Below, piece by piece: positions 19,913 through 29,494 of a stretch of DNA of 64,000 nt. Position numbers and translations under genes: made by a program. A model generated the notes under the pieces. It saw nothing but the letters and a program-made list of their open reading frames with translations. It was not told the origin of the DNA and searched no databases. Position 1 is the stretch's first letter. Each line of letters begins with the position of its first letter. This stretch comes from Deltaproteobacteria bacterium (lineage in GTDB: Bacteria > Desulfobacterota > Deferrisomatia > Deferrisomatales > BM512), in contig PKTT01000065.1 in the NCBI GenBank assembly GCA_002869015.1, positions 17,272-81,271 on the forward strand. Direction: 5' to 3'.

Positions 19913-20734
19913 ATGAAGCTAAATTTTACAAAAATGCATGGTCTCGGAAACGACTTTGCTTTGGTTGACTGCCGCAATGTTGATCCTGGGGGGTGGAATG
20001 AGCTTGCTCGAAAGATGGGTGACCGTCGTTTGGGCGTGGGTTTTGACCAGCTTCTCCTGCTCCGCGAGTCAAGTGTTGCGGATTATATGATGGAGATTTT
20101 TAACTCCGATGGCTCCCGCGTTGAGATGTGCGGTAACGGCATCCGCTGCTTTGCCAAGTACCTTCGAGACAACGGCATCTTCACCGGTGATATTTTAAAA
20201 GTTGAGACAATGGCTGGCATTCAGATATGCACCTTCGATGGAGAGATGGTGGTTGTCGATATGGGTGAGCCAATCCTTGAAGGACGGCAGATACCAGTCA
20301 ATGCGGATGGAAAGGTAAGGGAGTACCCGCTTCCCCTTGAGGAGGGAAGCATAAATATCACCTGCGTATCCATGGGCAACCCTCACGCCGTTATCTTTGT
20401 AGATGATGCGGAGAGTTATCCAGTGGAGGAGGTGGGCCCTGTTGTTGAAAATCACTCCTTTTTTCCAAATCGCACCAATGTTGAGTTTGTCCAGAGCCTG
20501 GGAGAGGGCCGGGTGAGGATGCGTGTCTGGGAGCGTGGCGCGGGTGTGACGATGGCCTGCGGCACAGGGGCGTGCGCCACCGCTGTGGCCTCCTTCTGGA
20601 CGGGACGTACTGAGCGGGACGTAGAGGTGGTCCTTGATGGAGGCTCTCTTTTTATCAGGTGGGACAGGGATAGCAACCATGTCTTTATGACTGGCCCTGC
20701 CGCAACTGTTTATAGTGGAGAGTATCTACTTTAA
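19913..20734 (+). CDS. dapF: Diaminopimelate epimerase
   Basis: FTKMHGLGNDFALVD, NSDGSRVEMCGNGIRCFAKY, GVTMACGTGACAT. Confidence 0.97.
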   Translation: MKLNFTKMHGLGNDFALVDCRNVDPGGWNELARKMGDRRLGVGFDQLLLLRESSVADYMMEIFNSDGSRVEMCGNGIRCFAKYLRDNGIFTGDILKVETMAGIQICTFDGEMVVVDMGEPILEGRQIPVNADGKVREYPLPLEEGSINITCVSMGNPHAVIFVDDAESYPVEEVGPVVENHSFFPNRTNVEFVQSLGEGRVRMRVWERGAGVTMACGTGACATAVASFWTGRTERDVEVVLDGGSLFIRWDRDSNHVFMTGPAATVYSGEYLL

Positions 20735-20791
20735 TCTCTATTTTTCTCCACATGGCTTGACAATACCGGCTCGAAACCTTACCTAATTCTA

Positions 20792-20808
20792 GCCCCCTTT
20801 TTGGGGGC
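20792..20808 (+). terminator. Possible terminator hairpin between dapF and dnaJ
   Basis: GCCCCC-TTTTT-GGGGGC stem-loop; no clean downstream U tract. Confidence 0.4.
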
Positions 20809-20847
20809 GCCTCCCCGTTTGCCAATTTCAATGATGAGTTAATTACA

Positions 20848-21984
20848 ATGGGTAAAGATTTTTACAAAATCCTCGGCGTTGAAAGAAGCGCCTCCATCGA
20901 AGTTATTAAAAAGGCTTACCGCAAAAAAGCGATGGAGCTGCATCCAGACCGCAACCCGGGAAACAAAGAGGCCGAAGAGGGGTTCAAGGCTTGCGCAGAG
21001 GCATTTGAGGTTCTTTCAGATGAAAACAAGCGCCGCATGTATGATCAATATGGTGAGGAGGGGCTAAACTCCCACGGTATGCACCATGGTTTTGGAGATG
21101 TGGGTGATATCTTCAGCGCCTTCGGCGACATCTTTGGCGATATATTTGGAGGCATGGGAGGTTTTGGCGGCAGCGCCAGGCGGCAGCGTCGCGGGAGAAA
21201 TCTTGCCCATGAGATTAGCGTCTCTTTAAAAGAGGTAATTAAGGGTGGCAAACGGAAGATCAAGGTAAGAAAACCGGCGCCATGTGAGGCCTGCGAGGGC
21301 TCCGGTGCCGCTAACCCAGAGGACGTTGAGCGCTGTGAAACGTGTGGTGGGCGTGGCGTAGTGACCAGGGTTATACGTCAGGGTTTTGCCACCTTTCAGA
21401 CTTCGGGAGCTTGTCAAGACTGCAATGGAGCGGGAAAGAGGATTAAAGAGCCTTGCGTAGATTGCGGCGGCTCCGGGATGGCGAGAATTGAGAAGGTCGT
21501 CGAGATAGAGATACCCCCGGGCATTGAAAGCGGACAGCAGATTCGTATGCGCGGGGAGGGCGAGGAGATTCCCGACGGCCCCCCAGGAGACCTCTATATA
21601 TCTTTCCGCGAGGAGGAAAATGATAAATTTGAGCGGCGTGGCGTTGACCTTTTCTCGCCGCTTTATATAGACCTAACTACAGCAGTTAACGGCGGAACAG
21701 TTGAGTTTGAGGGGGCAGACGGCGAGACCTTGAAAGTTAAGCTCGATGAAGGTGAGCAGTCTGGAAAAGTTAAGAAGTTAAGGGGGGAGGGTGTTCCTCT
21801 TATCAACAGAAAGCACGCCCGGGGGGATCTATTCCTGCAAATTTGGGTGCGTACGCCTACGGGGCTTAGCAAGGAAAGCAAAAAGCAGCTAGCCAAGTTA
21901 CTTGAGGGGCAACCCCTCTGTAGCGATGGCGGACACGAGCACAAGGGATGGAAGGAGTACCTGCGTGACCTCTTCGGGGGTTAG
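20848..21984 (+). CDS. dnaJ: Chaperone DnaJ
   Basis: J domain with HPD, G/F region, four CxxCxGxG zinc motifs ([32 protein letters not shown]). Confidence 0.97.
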   Translation: MGKDFYKILGVERSASIEVIKKAYRKKAMELHPDRNPGNKEAEEGFKACAEAFEVLSDENKRRMYDQYGEEGLNSHGMHHGFGDVGDIFSAFGDIFGDIFGGMGGFGGSARRQRRGRNLAHEISVSLKEVIKGGKRKIKVRKPAPCEACEGSGAANPEDVERCETCGGRGVVTRVIRQGFATFQTSGACQDCNGAGKRIKEPCVDCGGSGMARIEKVVEIEIPPGIESGQQIRMRGEGEEIPDGPPGDLYISFREEENDKFERRGVDLFSPLYIDLTTAVNGGTVEFEGADGETLKVKLDEGEQSGKVKKLRGEGVPLINRKHARGDLFLQIWVRTPTGLSKESKKQLAKLLEGQPLCSDGGHEHKGWKEYLRDLFGG

Positions 21985-21990
21985 CTACAC

Positions 21991-23088
21991 CTAGTCGGGC
22001 ATATCTCCGCCGGTATCGAGGAGCACCTGCCTTTCGAAGTCGCTTGGGTGGGTTGCCGCCGCGTGGGCCGTATCATAGGAGATGGCTCCATCTTTGAATA
22101 GCCACATAAGATGCTGGTCAAAGGACTGTGTACTGTAGGAATCATGCCCCTGCTCTATAACATCCTTAAGCTGGAATGTTTTTAGCGGGTCTTTTATGCA
22201 CTCTTCCACAGTCTTTGTCATCCGCATGATTTCACAAGCGGGAACCCTCCCTTTTCCCTCCTTAATCGGAATCAACCTTTGACTTACGGTGGCGACCAGG
22301 CTCTCTGCAAGGCGCAGCCTTGTCGTTGCCTGCTTGTCTGACGGGAAGACGCTTATCAACCTGTTGATGGTGCTTTGCGCGTCAGTTGTGTGAGCCGTCG
22401 AGAGAACCAGATGCCCCGTTTCGGCTGCTCTTAAGGCTGTATCTATAGTCTCGTAATCGCGCATCTCACCAACAAGAATAATATCGGGGTCCTTCCTTAA
22501 CGCCGAGCGCAGGGCGAGACTGAAGTTTTCAGTATCAAGGCCGATCTCCCGCTGGCTAATTGAAGACTTGATATTTTTGTGCATGAACTCAAGGGGGTCC
22601 TCAATCGTAAGAATGTGGCATTTGCGATTGTTGTTTATGTGGTTGACCATAGCAGCGAGAGTTGATGATTTGCCGCTTCCTGTAACCCCTGTAACAAGAA
22701 TAAGCCCCCGGCTCTCAAGCGAAATCTTCTTCAAAATCTCCGGAAGCTTTAAACTCTCGAAGTTTGGTATTTCGAAGGGAATTGCACGCATAATAAGCGC
22801 TATAGTGTTTCTTTGACGGTATACGTTTACACGGAACCTGCTTACTCCCGGAACCGAATAGGAGCCATCCCATTCCCTGAGGTGCTCGGCTTCGACGGGG
22901 GGGTAGGCGTTTACTAATACGGATTTAGCTATCGAGTAAGTGTCCTCGGCTGTGAGAATGGGACTTTTTGTCTCCATCAATTCGCCGTTGATCCTTAGTA
23001 ATATAGGTGCGCCGACTTTGAAGTGGATGTCGCTAGCTTTTGATTGGTGGGCGAGGGTAAGCACTTTTTCAAATATTGCAGTGTCCAT
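21991..23088 (-). CDS. PilT/PilU-family type IV pilus ATPase (second paralog)
   Basis: GVTGSGKSSTLAAMVNHINNN, HILTIEDPLEFMH, GEMRDYETIDTALRAAETGHLVLSTAHT. Confidence 0.9.
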   Translation of the reverse strand: MDTAIFEKVLTLAHQSKASDIHFKVGAPILLRINGELMETKSPILTAEDTYSIAKSVLVNAYPPVEAEHLREWDGSYSVPGVSRFRVNVYRQRNTIALIMRAIPFEIPNFESLKLPEILKKISLESRGLILVTGVTGSGKSSTLAAMVNHINNNRKCHILTIEDPLEFMHKNIKSSISQREIGLDTENFSLALRSALRKDPDIILVGEMRDYETIDTALRAAETGHLVLSTAHTTDAQSTINRLISVFPSDKQATTRLRLAESLVATVSQRLIPIKEGKGRVPACEIMRMTKTVEECIKDPLKTFQLKDVIEQGHDSYSTQSFDQHLMWLFKDGAISYDTAHAAATHPSDFERQVLLDTGGDMPD

Positions 23089-23186
23089 GTGTCCTCTTTC
23101 TACGGTAACTGTGCCTGCTCTCGTAAGTTCTGGTATCTTCGTAATTTATCGGCAACTGTAACAATAAGTTGAGGAGTCATTATCAG

Positions 23187-23345
23187 ATGTCAGGAGGCTG
23201 GGGTTGTCCGCATGACGTTGATGGAAGGTGTGAGATTCGTGGAGCTGAGTGCGAACCCGGTGACCCGGGGTGCGTCCTTGAGGAGAGGATGAGGATTAAA
23301 GTACTTAACCGTAAGCTTCAGGATGGAGACAATGGCGATGGATAG
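23187..23345 (+). CDS. Small Cys-rich conserved-looking protein (52 aa), absent from the ORF track
   Basis: ATG with GAGGAG RBS; MSGGWGCPHDVDGRCEIRGAECEPGDPGCVLEERMRIKVLNRKLQDGDNGDG; four regularly spaced Cys. Confidence 0.65.
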   Translation: MSGGWGCPHDVDGRCEIRGAECEPGDPGCVLEERMRIKVLNRKLQDGDNGDG

Positions 23346-23356
23346 AGGATTGGGTT

Positions 23357-24004
23357 TTAAACTCCACGATCAGTATCGGGCCAGATTAATTTATGCAGCT
23401 GTAGTTGCATCCTGACAGAAAGCTTTTCCTCCATTATCCATGATGCAAGCAGCGGCGCCTCTAAAGAGCCCCATAGTGGTGAAAGACTAACCCGTATCCC
23501 GCTGGCAATTTTTGTTCTTAGTGCGCTAAGCGCCCACTCGAAGTCGGACCTGTCCGCTATAATGATCTTAACTTCGTCTCTTTGAGGCGAAAGTTCATTT
23601 AAATTACTCCACTCGATTGAATCCGATTCACCGGAGGAGGGTGGTTTCAGGTCCATGATTATGTGGACCTTGGGGTCGATTCCTTTTATGGGTAATGACC
23701 CGTTTGTCTCTAGTAGCACCTCGCCAGGGTGCTCGCTTGCTAGCGTGCTCAATAGCTCATGCGCGCCCTCCTGCAATAGAGGTTCGCCCCCGGTGACTTC
23801 AACCGTTGGCAGCCCTTCCTTGAGTGCAAAATCAACTAAATCGGAGATATCCCTCTGGCAGCCACCCTCCCACGCGTAGCGGGTGTCACACCAGGAGCAG
23901 CGAAGATTACATCCGGTGAGACGTATGAAGGTGCAGGGATACCCGGCCCAATGCGACTCGCCCTGTATGGAGGAGAATATTTCGGAGATAATTAGCTTCG
24001 ACAT
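23357..24004 (-). CDS. queE: 7-carboxy-7-deazaguanine synthase
   Basis: IFSSIQGESHWAGYPCTFIRLTGCNLRCSWCDTRYAW radical SAM signature; start at internal ATG 24004. Confidence 0.93.
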   Translation of the reverse strand: MSKLIISEIFSSIQGESHWAGYPCTFIRLTGCNLRCSWCDTRYAWEGGCQRDISDLVDFALKEGLPTVEVTGGEPLLQEGAHELLSTLASEHPGEVLLETNGSLPIKGIDPKVHIIMDLKPPSSGESDSIEWSNLNELSPQRDEVKIIIADRSDFEWALSALRTKIASGIRVSLSPLWGSLEAPLLASWIMEEKLSVRMQLQLHKLIWPDTDRGV

Positions 24005-24285
24005 GTCTTGAAAATTACCACTTAGTTGCAATGCCTTCAATGAGTCACTTGCCGCCCCTCATCTATCGCGCCTATAAGGTTCTGAAAATTTTTCTTCAAC
24101 AGTGAAGGGGATTTTTGATTTCCCGGTACTAACACGGTTTTGGAAATGGAAGGCGGTGATATTTATAGAAACAAATATATTGCTGAAATCATTGAATACT
24201 TTTTTAAAAAAACAGCGTTTTACTATTGCAACGCGGTATGTGCTTATGTATATTCAACTCATGCGGTATACGCAACTCCTCCCTC

Positions 24286-24308
24286 GGGGCCCACGGGCCC
24301 CTATTTTT
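24286..24308 (+). terminator. Intrinsic terminator-like hairpin with T-tract in an AT-rich intergenic interval
   Basis: GGGGCCCACGGGCCCC followed by tattttttt. Confidence 0.6.
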
Positions 24309-24374
24309 TTGCCCTGATTCCAAGGTCGCGCCTCCTGTGGTAGTTTATCCAAAATTTTTCATAAGGAGTATTTC

Positions 24375-25172
24375 ATGGGTACGAACAATCCAGAGTTGGG
24401 AGACCCTCGCCGCGTAGTGGGCGTAGCGCTAGGTTGCGCTCCTGAAGATATAGCGCCAAATGTAATAATTACCCCCTTCATGCCGCTGAGGGCGTTTCGT
24501 AGACATTTTGATGCCGACTCTATTAAGGAATTATCTCCCCCCTTCTTCTTTGATGGGTTAACGGGAGTACGCGGCGGGAAACGAATAACTGTAATTCGCA
24601 CCGGCATAGGCCCTTCCAGAGTTGGTGACTGTATCTCAATTCTCTCAATGACCCCGGCGAAAAACCTTCTATTTATAGGCGCTGTTGGCTCGCTGAGTGA
24701 TGGCCACCAGATAGGAGATATATTTCTACCCTCCGAAGCTGCGGACGGCGAGGGGTACACCAGATATCTAAGGAGCAGTTTTTCAGAGCTGGTGGCGAGC
24801 GCGGCGCGGGTCTCTTGTAATGGAGGCCTTGAGGGCAGGCTGGAGAAATTTCTCGAGGTGGAAGGGCTAAACGTAAAAAGAGGGCCAGTTTTCACAATTG
24901 GTTCAATAACTTTTGAATCGAATGAGAACCTTGAAACCATTAAGGATAGTGGTTTTGACGCCATTGAGATGGAGCTTTCAGCATTCTTTTCCGCCGCCGC
25001 CCATCACGACCTTGGCTTTGCCGCGCTGACCTACATAAGCGATTTGCCCTTAAGGTCTTCGCTGTGGGATGAAAAGAGTGACAATGAGACAAAGCGATTA
25101 AAAGAGACCTATCGTTCCATACCCATCCTCTCTATGGATTTTTTCTCCTCCTCAGATATCGGCGAAGTGTAG
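24375..25172 (+). CDS. Nucleoside phosphorylase-like / futalosine hydrolase-like protein
   Basis: ITVIRTGIGPSRVGD..LLFIGAVGSLSDGHQIGDIFLPSEA..DAIEMELSAFFSAA. Confidence 0.65.
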   Translation: MGTNNPELGDPRRVVGVALGCAPEDIAPNVIITPFMPLRAFRRHFDADSIKELSPPFFFDGLTGVRGGKRITVIRTGIGPSRVGDCISILSMTPAKNLLFIGAVGSLSDGHQIGDIFLPSEAADGEGYTRYLRSSFSELVASAARVSCNGGLEGRLEKFLEVEGLNVKRGPVFTIGSITFESNENLETIKDSGFDAIEMELSAFFSAAAHHDLGFAALTYISDLPLRSSLWDEKSDNETKRLKETYRSIPILSMDFFSSSDIGEV

Positions 25173-26222
25173 ATGGACAAGCTCATCCCCGTTGAGCGGG
25201 CCATTAAGGTTGAGGATGCCTGGAACGGGCTCTCCCTCTTGGAAGCAGTGCGCATAGCCCTCCCTGCGCTCTCTTCCCGCGAGATATTTAAAAAGGTGAG
25301 AATGGGTGAGCTTAATGTCAATGGTTCCCGTCGTTCACCTATGGACCTGATTTATACTGGAGATATTATTAAAGTAACGCTTAGCGTGCCGCCTCCGCCG
25401 GTTAAGGTGCCGGTGCTAAGGGAAAATGTGTATGTCAAGACACCGGCGGGGCCATTCACTGTGGTGCGTGAGGATGAGGAACTACTTATAGTTACAAAGC
25501 CGCCAGGTTGCGCTAGCCACCCCGCACTGCGCCACAGCGGAGATACTTTGATAGAAAGAGTTCGCTTTTACCTTGAGGTTAGCGAGGAAGATGAGTTTCA
25601 GCCAGCCCTTGCCAACCGCCTGGATATTGAAACCAGCGGCATCGTTCTTGTCGGTAAAAGCGTGAAGGCGAGACAGAAGCTGGGTATTGCGTTGCAAAAA
25701 GGACTCGTTGGGAAACGATATATAGCGCTTGTTGCGGGTAGGCTGGAGGCGGGTGAGGGTGAGATTTTAAAGCCCCTGGAAAAGAGGGTGGATTCACGCG
25801 ATATCGCAAAATACCCGGCGGGTCACCCGCGCCTTACAGGCAGAGTTCAGGAGGCCCATACTAGGTATAGGGTGCTGGCTCAAAGTCAATATCCCCTTCC
25901 TGTTACTCTCGTCGAGGTTGAGCTCCTTACCGGACGTAATCACCAGATACGAAGACATTTTGCAGATTTGGGGTACCCGGTAGTTATGGATAACAGATAT
26001 GGGGACCGAAATTTCAATGGTGAAATTGATGAGCTCACAGCTTTAGGGCGCATGTTCCTTCATGCATGGCGCGTAACCCTCGACCATCCAAAGAGCAGAG
26101 AGCCTTTGAAAGTAATTTCACCTCTACCGACAGCTTTGGAGGATGCTTTAAAAATTTTTGGGCTGAATGGTTCAAAGAGTATAGATGAAGCTGGTGATTG
26201 GAGATGGGGTGAGGGAGGTTAA
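25173..26222 (+). CDS. RluA-family pseudouridine synthase with S4 domain
   Basis: LANRLDIETSGIVLVGKS; LLTGRNHQIRRHFADLGYPVVMDNRYG. Confidence 0.88.
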   Translation: MDKLIPVERAIKVEDAWNGLSLLEAVRIALPALSSREIFKKVRMGELNVNGSRRSPMDLIYTGDIIKVTLSVPPPPVKVPVLRENVYVKTPAGPFTVVREDEELLIVTKPPGCASHPALRHSGDTLIERVRFYLEVSEEDEFQPALANRLDIETSGIVLVGKSVKARQKLGIALQKGLVGKRYIALVAGRLEAGEGEILKPLEKRVDSRDIAKYPAGHPRLTGRVQEAHTRYRVLAQSQYPLPVTLVEVELLTGRNHQIRRHFADLGYPVVMDNRYGDRNFNGEIDELTALGRMFLHAWRVTLDHPKSREPLKVISPLPTALEDALKIFGLNGSKSIDEAGDWRWGEGG

Positions 26223-26593
26223 GCGTCCTTCGCAACCGCTTCTACCCACTCATCGATATATAGGGCGTCCTTTTCAGGCAAATCCAAAAATTCCACGCCA
26301 AAGCCAGCAGGTAAGGGTGAGTTGTGCCGGTAGCCGCGAGACCAGACAACGCGGGCTTTGCAGGAGAAAAGTCTGGTGTTTTCTCCGGGCAGTGAGAATT
26401 GAATCTCATAAATCTCTCCAGCTTCCCTCAGCTTCGCAGTAGAAATGAAGAGCCCGCTACGGCTAATATTCTGTGCGTAGCCGAAGAAGACCTCCATGCC
26501 GCAGATGTAGCGTGCTTCGCGCACCACCACAGGGCTCCTCGGGTAAGCCCTTCTATTCGCTTCTCTATCTGTGGAGGATTGCTTTGTCGCCAT
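26219..26593 (-). CDS. PilZ domain protein
   Basis: RRAYPRSPVVVREARYICG..YAQNISRSGLFISTAKLREAGEIYEIQFSLPGE. Confidence 0.75.
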   Translation of the reverse strand: MATKQSSTDREANRRAYPRSPVVVREARYICGMEVFFGYAQNISRSGLFISTAKLREAGEIYEIQFSLPGENTRLFSCKARVVWSRGYRHNSPLPAGFGVEFLDLPEKDALYIDEWVEAVAKDA

Positions 26594-26643
26594 GCGGGTG
26601 GTGCCTCTCCCTTTTTAGTAAAGACCTTCACAGCTTAGCAGAT

Positions 26644-27588
26644 TTAGTGCTCAACCTCAAAAGCTCCACCTACTTCTTTTAGCGTGCCCAAATAAGGAGC
26701 AAGGTCAAGGCCCTGCTCGCGAGCTTTTAAGACTGCTTCATCGGCGTATCGGAGCGCTTTATCTTGCCGCCCCTCACCATAGGCAGCGAGGGCAAGATTA
26801 TTGAGCGGCTCGGGTCTATCGGGAGCAAGCTTTGTAGCTGTTTCAAGGTGTTTTATACCATCGGCAGTGTTGCCGGAAAGGTAAAGGGCGCCGCCCAAAG
26901 AAAAGTGCCCCCTCCAGGATTTTGGATATCTGACCAGGAACGCCCTGAAGCCCGCTATCGCTTCCTCCCTTTGCCCGGCTCCTTCAAGCTCGATTATGGA
27001 GGTGAGGATATCTCCCTCACCCCCCTCAGCTGGAAGTTCTCCGGGCGGTAGGGCGAGAAGCCCCTGGCTTCCACTTCGTGCCCATGTTCTGGAAAAAGTG
27101 TCGAGGGCTTCTTTGGCAGGCTCTTGATCGCCCTGATATAGGGTGACCGTTTCATCCAGCAAGTCATATCCGGCCAAAACAGAGTAATGATAGAGAGGGC
27201 TGAAAGATAGGCCCCTGTTCTCAAGTACAAGCACCGGGTGGCCCGCCTCAAGCTCTCTAAAGAGCGACAAGAGCTTTGGTTCTACCCTGTGCGCAAGTCT
27301 ACCGTTCGCTCGTATTTCACCTGCTAGGTCATGGAGGAAGGAACCCTCCTTGGCGGGAGTGTAAACTGAAGGGTTGAGGGCCTCAGGGGTGGCGTCCGGG
27401 ATGCCGCTCCACCTGAGAATTGTTGCAAGAGAGGCCGGGCCGCACTGGTTTTCGCGCTGATTAAAACCTTGTAGTGGAGAGATATTGACCGCGTTGGGCA
27501 GCCCCTCATTTGCGAGCTCGGTTGAAACGGCGGCGCACCCCGTAAGAAGTAGCGCCGCCGCAATAGCCGTTAAGGATAAACCTTTCAG
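26644..27588 (-). CDS. PA2778-like C39-type cysteine peptidase lipoprotein with TPR repeats
   Basis: Manual frame extension upstream of track ORF 26644-27270 gives [52 protein letters not shown]..; lipobox LLLTGC; only a CTG (27588-27586) sits at suitable RBS spacing. Confidence 0.75.
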   Translation of the reverse strand: MKGLSLTAIAAALLLTGCAAVSTELANEGLPNAVNISPLQGFNQRENQCGPASLATILRWSGIPDATPEALNPSVYTPAKEGSFLHDLAGEIRANGRLAHRVEPKLLSLFRELEAGHPVLVLENRGLSFSPLYHYSVLAGYDLLDETVTLYQGDQEPAKEALDTFSRTWARSGSQGLLALPPGELPAEGGEGDILTSIIELEGAGQREEAIAGFRAFLVRYPKSWRGHFSLGGALYLSGNTADGIKHLETATKLAPDRPEPLNNLALAAYGEGRQDKALRYADEAVLKAREQGLDLAPYLGTLKEVGGAFEVEH

Positions 27589-27603
27589 CGTATTTTCCCT
27601 TTA

Positions 27604-27993
27604 TTAGTACTGTGGGTTAACGAAGGGGAATACGTTGGTATAACCGAGGATGTCTGTCACAAGAAGGACTACAAAGACAAAAACAATCGCCCCAATTACG
27701 GGAGAACCGCCCGCAGGCATTGTCTCAAGCTGGTCAAGGGCTCTTTGCGCCTCGGCATCGGTCATTCTCGCTACGCGCCTCACTGCCTCATTGGGATCTA
27801 TGCCCATAGAGGTCAGGCTTTCAGTTACCTCCTGTCGTTCTACCATGGAGATGAGCTTGGCCTTGGGAGAATTTATCATCTCACCGTTGGAGACCCATCC
27901 GGCCATAGCGGGTGACGCGGGAAGAAAGAGTAGTAGGTAGGCGAGCGCTACGATAAAGCTGATACTTTTTAGGGATTTGCGGTTAAAAGACAT
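27604..27993 (-). CDS. PA2779-family small exported/membrane protein
   Basis: MSFNRKSLKSISFIVALAYLLLFLPASPAMAGW..INSPKAKLISMVERQEVTESLTSMGIDPNEAVRRVARMTDAEAQ; adjacent to the PA2778-like gene. Confidence 0.75.
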   Translation of the reverse strand: MSFNRKSLKSISFIVALAYLLLFLPASPAMAGWVSNGEMINSPKAKLISMVERQEVTESLTSMGIDPNEAVRRVARMTDAEAQRALDQLETMPAGGSPVIGAIVFVFVVLLVTDILGYTNVFPFVNPQY

Positions 27994-28025
27994 TGCTGCT
28001 CCTTTCTAAAAATTCAAGGTAATTG

Positions 28026-29366
28026 CTAAATCTGTAGCTCATTTTTAAGGTCTTGAGCCGCCGCCTCATATGCGTCGAGCATCGTTGATACTTCTTTTTC
28101 ACCGTGGGTTGCGGAGATCGCGCCGCCGCCGTGCATCGTATATACACCATGGTTCAAGAGGGAAATTTTGAGCTCCCTGTCGGCGACGCGGGAGTGAGTC
28201 TTCTCCGCTATATCTCCAGGTGATGTGATCAAATCATCGTCGCCTTTTAGTATGTGAGTCATAAAGAGGCTGCCCATCCCCGTACACGCGGCGGGAAGGC
28301 CGATTGCCTTGAAACGCTCTTCAATTCCCTTTCGCATCGCATCTCCTCTCGTTGCGAGGAGGTTATATAATGAGCTTTGTTGTTTGCGCAGGGAATCCAT
28401 TGTGGCTAGCCCGGCAGCCATAGTTGCAGGGTTGGCTGAGAAGGTGCCGCCTCCCACAAGCACAGGCCGCCCGGGGCTCTCCGGCTGGAATGGATTTGCC
28501 AACTCCATGATATCCTCACGGCCGCCGTAGACGCCTATCGGGAAACCGCCTCCCACAATCTTACCGAGGGTTACGAGGTCAGGAGACACTTCGTATTCAT
28601 CTGCAAGTATCCCATATCTAAAGCGAAAGCCGGTAATGATCTCATCGAAAATCAGTACCGCCCCGATATCGTCGCAGGCCTTTCGCAAGAACTCAAGATA
28701 CTCTTTAGTAGCGGGGATAAAACCGCCGGAGCCGAGCATGGGCTCTACGATGATCGCTGCGATATGGTCCTGGTGGAGGTTTATGACCCTCTTGGACTCC
28801 CCGATATTATTAAATGTAAGGTGGGCTACCCCCTGCATATCGGGCTCCAAAAGACCTGGTCCTTCTGGCTCCTCGTATGGTGGACGGACAGCGAAGCTAA
28901 GGTCAGTTGAAGCGCCGTGCCATCCTCCGGCAACCTTCAGCACCCAACCCTTTCCGGTGAACGCCCGCGCCAATCTTACAGCGTACATAGTTGCTTCAGT
29001 TCCCGTACAGCAAAAGCGCAGCTTCTTAATAACAGGTGCGGCGAGCATGATTTCATCCGCCAATCGAAGCTCCAACTCATGGGGCATGCCCCAGTGCCAG
29101 CCGCTATCAAGAACATTATTTACCGCCCGCTTGACTGCTCCGAATGCGTGGCCGAAGATGAGCGAGTAGTGACCCATCCACAAGTCTATGATATCCCTGC
29201 CATCTACATCGGTGAAGCGGGGTCCCTCCGAATGGCGTGGGAAAACAGGGTGTGGGTGAAAGGCCCTAATGTTATGGCAGATGCCGCCGGGGAAAAGGTG
29301 CTTGGCATGGCCGTAAAGTGTGCGGGAGCCAAGAGTAAGCTCCTTATATTTTTCTTCTATACTCAC
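28026..29366 (-). CDS. Class III aminotransferase, glutamate-1-semialdehyde aminomutase-like paralog
   Basis: KHLFPGGICHNIRAF, TGTEATMYAVRLARAFTGK, LIFDEIITGFRF, TLGKIVGGGFPIGVYGGR. Confidence 0.85.
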   Translation of the reverse strand: MSIEEKYKELTLGSRTLYGHAKHLFPGGICHNIRAFHPHPVFPRHSEGPRFTDVDGRDIIDLWMGHYSLIFGHAFGAVKRAVNNVLDSGWHWGMPHELELRLADEIMLAAPVIKKLRFCCTGTEATMYAVRLARAFTGKGWVLKVAGGWHGASTDLSFAVRPPYEEPEGPGLLEPDMQGVAHLTFNNIGESKRVINLHQDHIAAIIVEPMLGSGGFIPATKEYLEFLRKACDDIGAVLIFDEIITGFRFRYGILADEYEVSPDLVTLGKIVGGGFPIGVYGGREDIMELANPFQPESPGRPVLVGGGTFSANPATMAAGLATMDSLRKQQSSLYNLLATRGDAMRKGIEERFKAIGLPAACTGMGSLFMTHILKGDDDLITSPGDIAEKTHSRVADRELKISLLNHGVYTMHGGGAISATHGEKEVSTMLDAYEAAAQDLKNELQI

Positions 29367-29494
29367 AGGATTCTCCTTAACGGGCCTGAAGTTGTGCTAA
29401 AGGAAATTTGTAACATGACTGGTCCTTTCGGGCAAGGCGCTCAGATTGGTTGCCTTAAAGATTATAAAGTCAGTTATAATCTTACATGTAATCA

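Noticed and set aside
24102-24317. ORF of 71 aa in the AT-rich gap
   Set aside because: No RBS or recognisable motif, and overlapping alternative ORFs; the interval looks non-coding.
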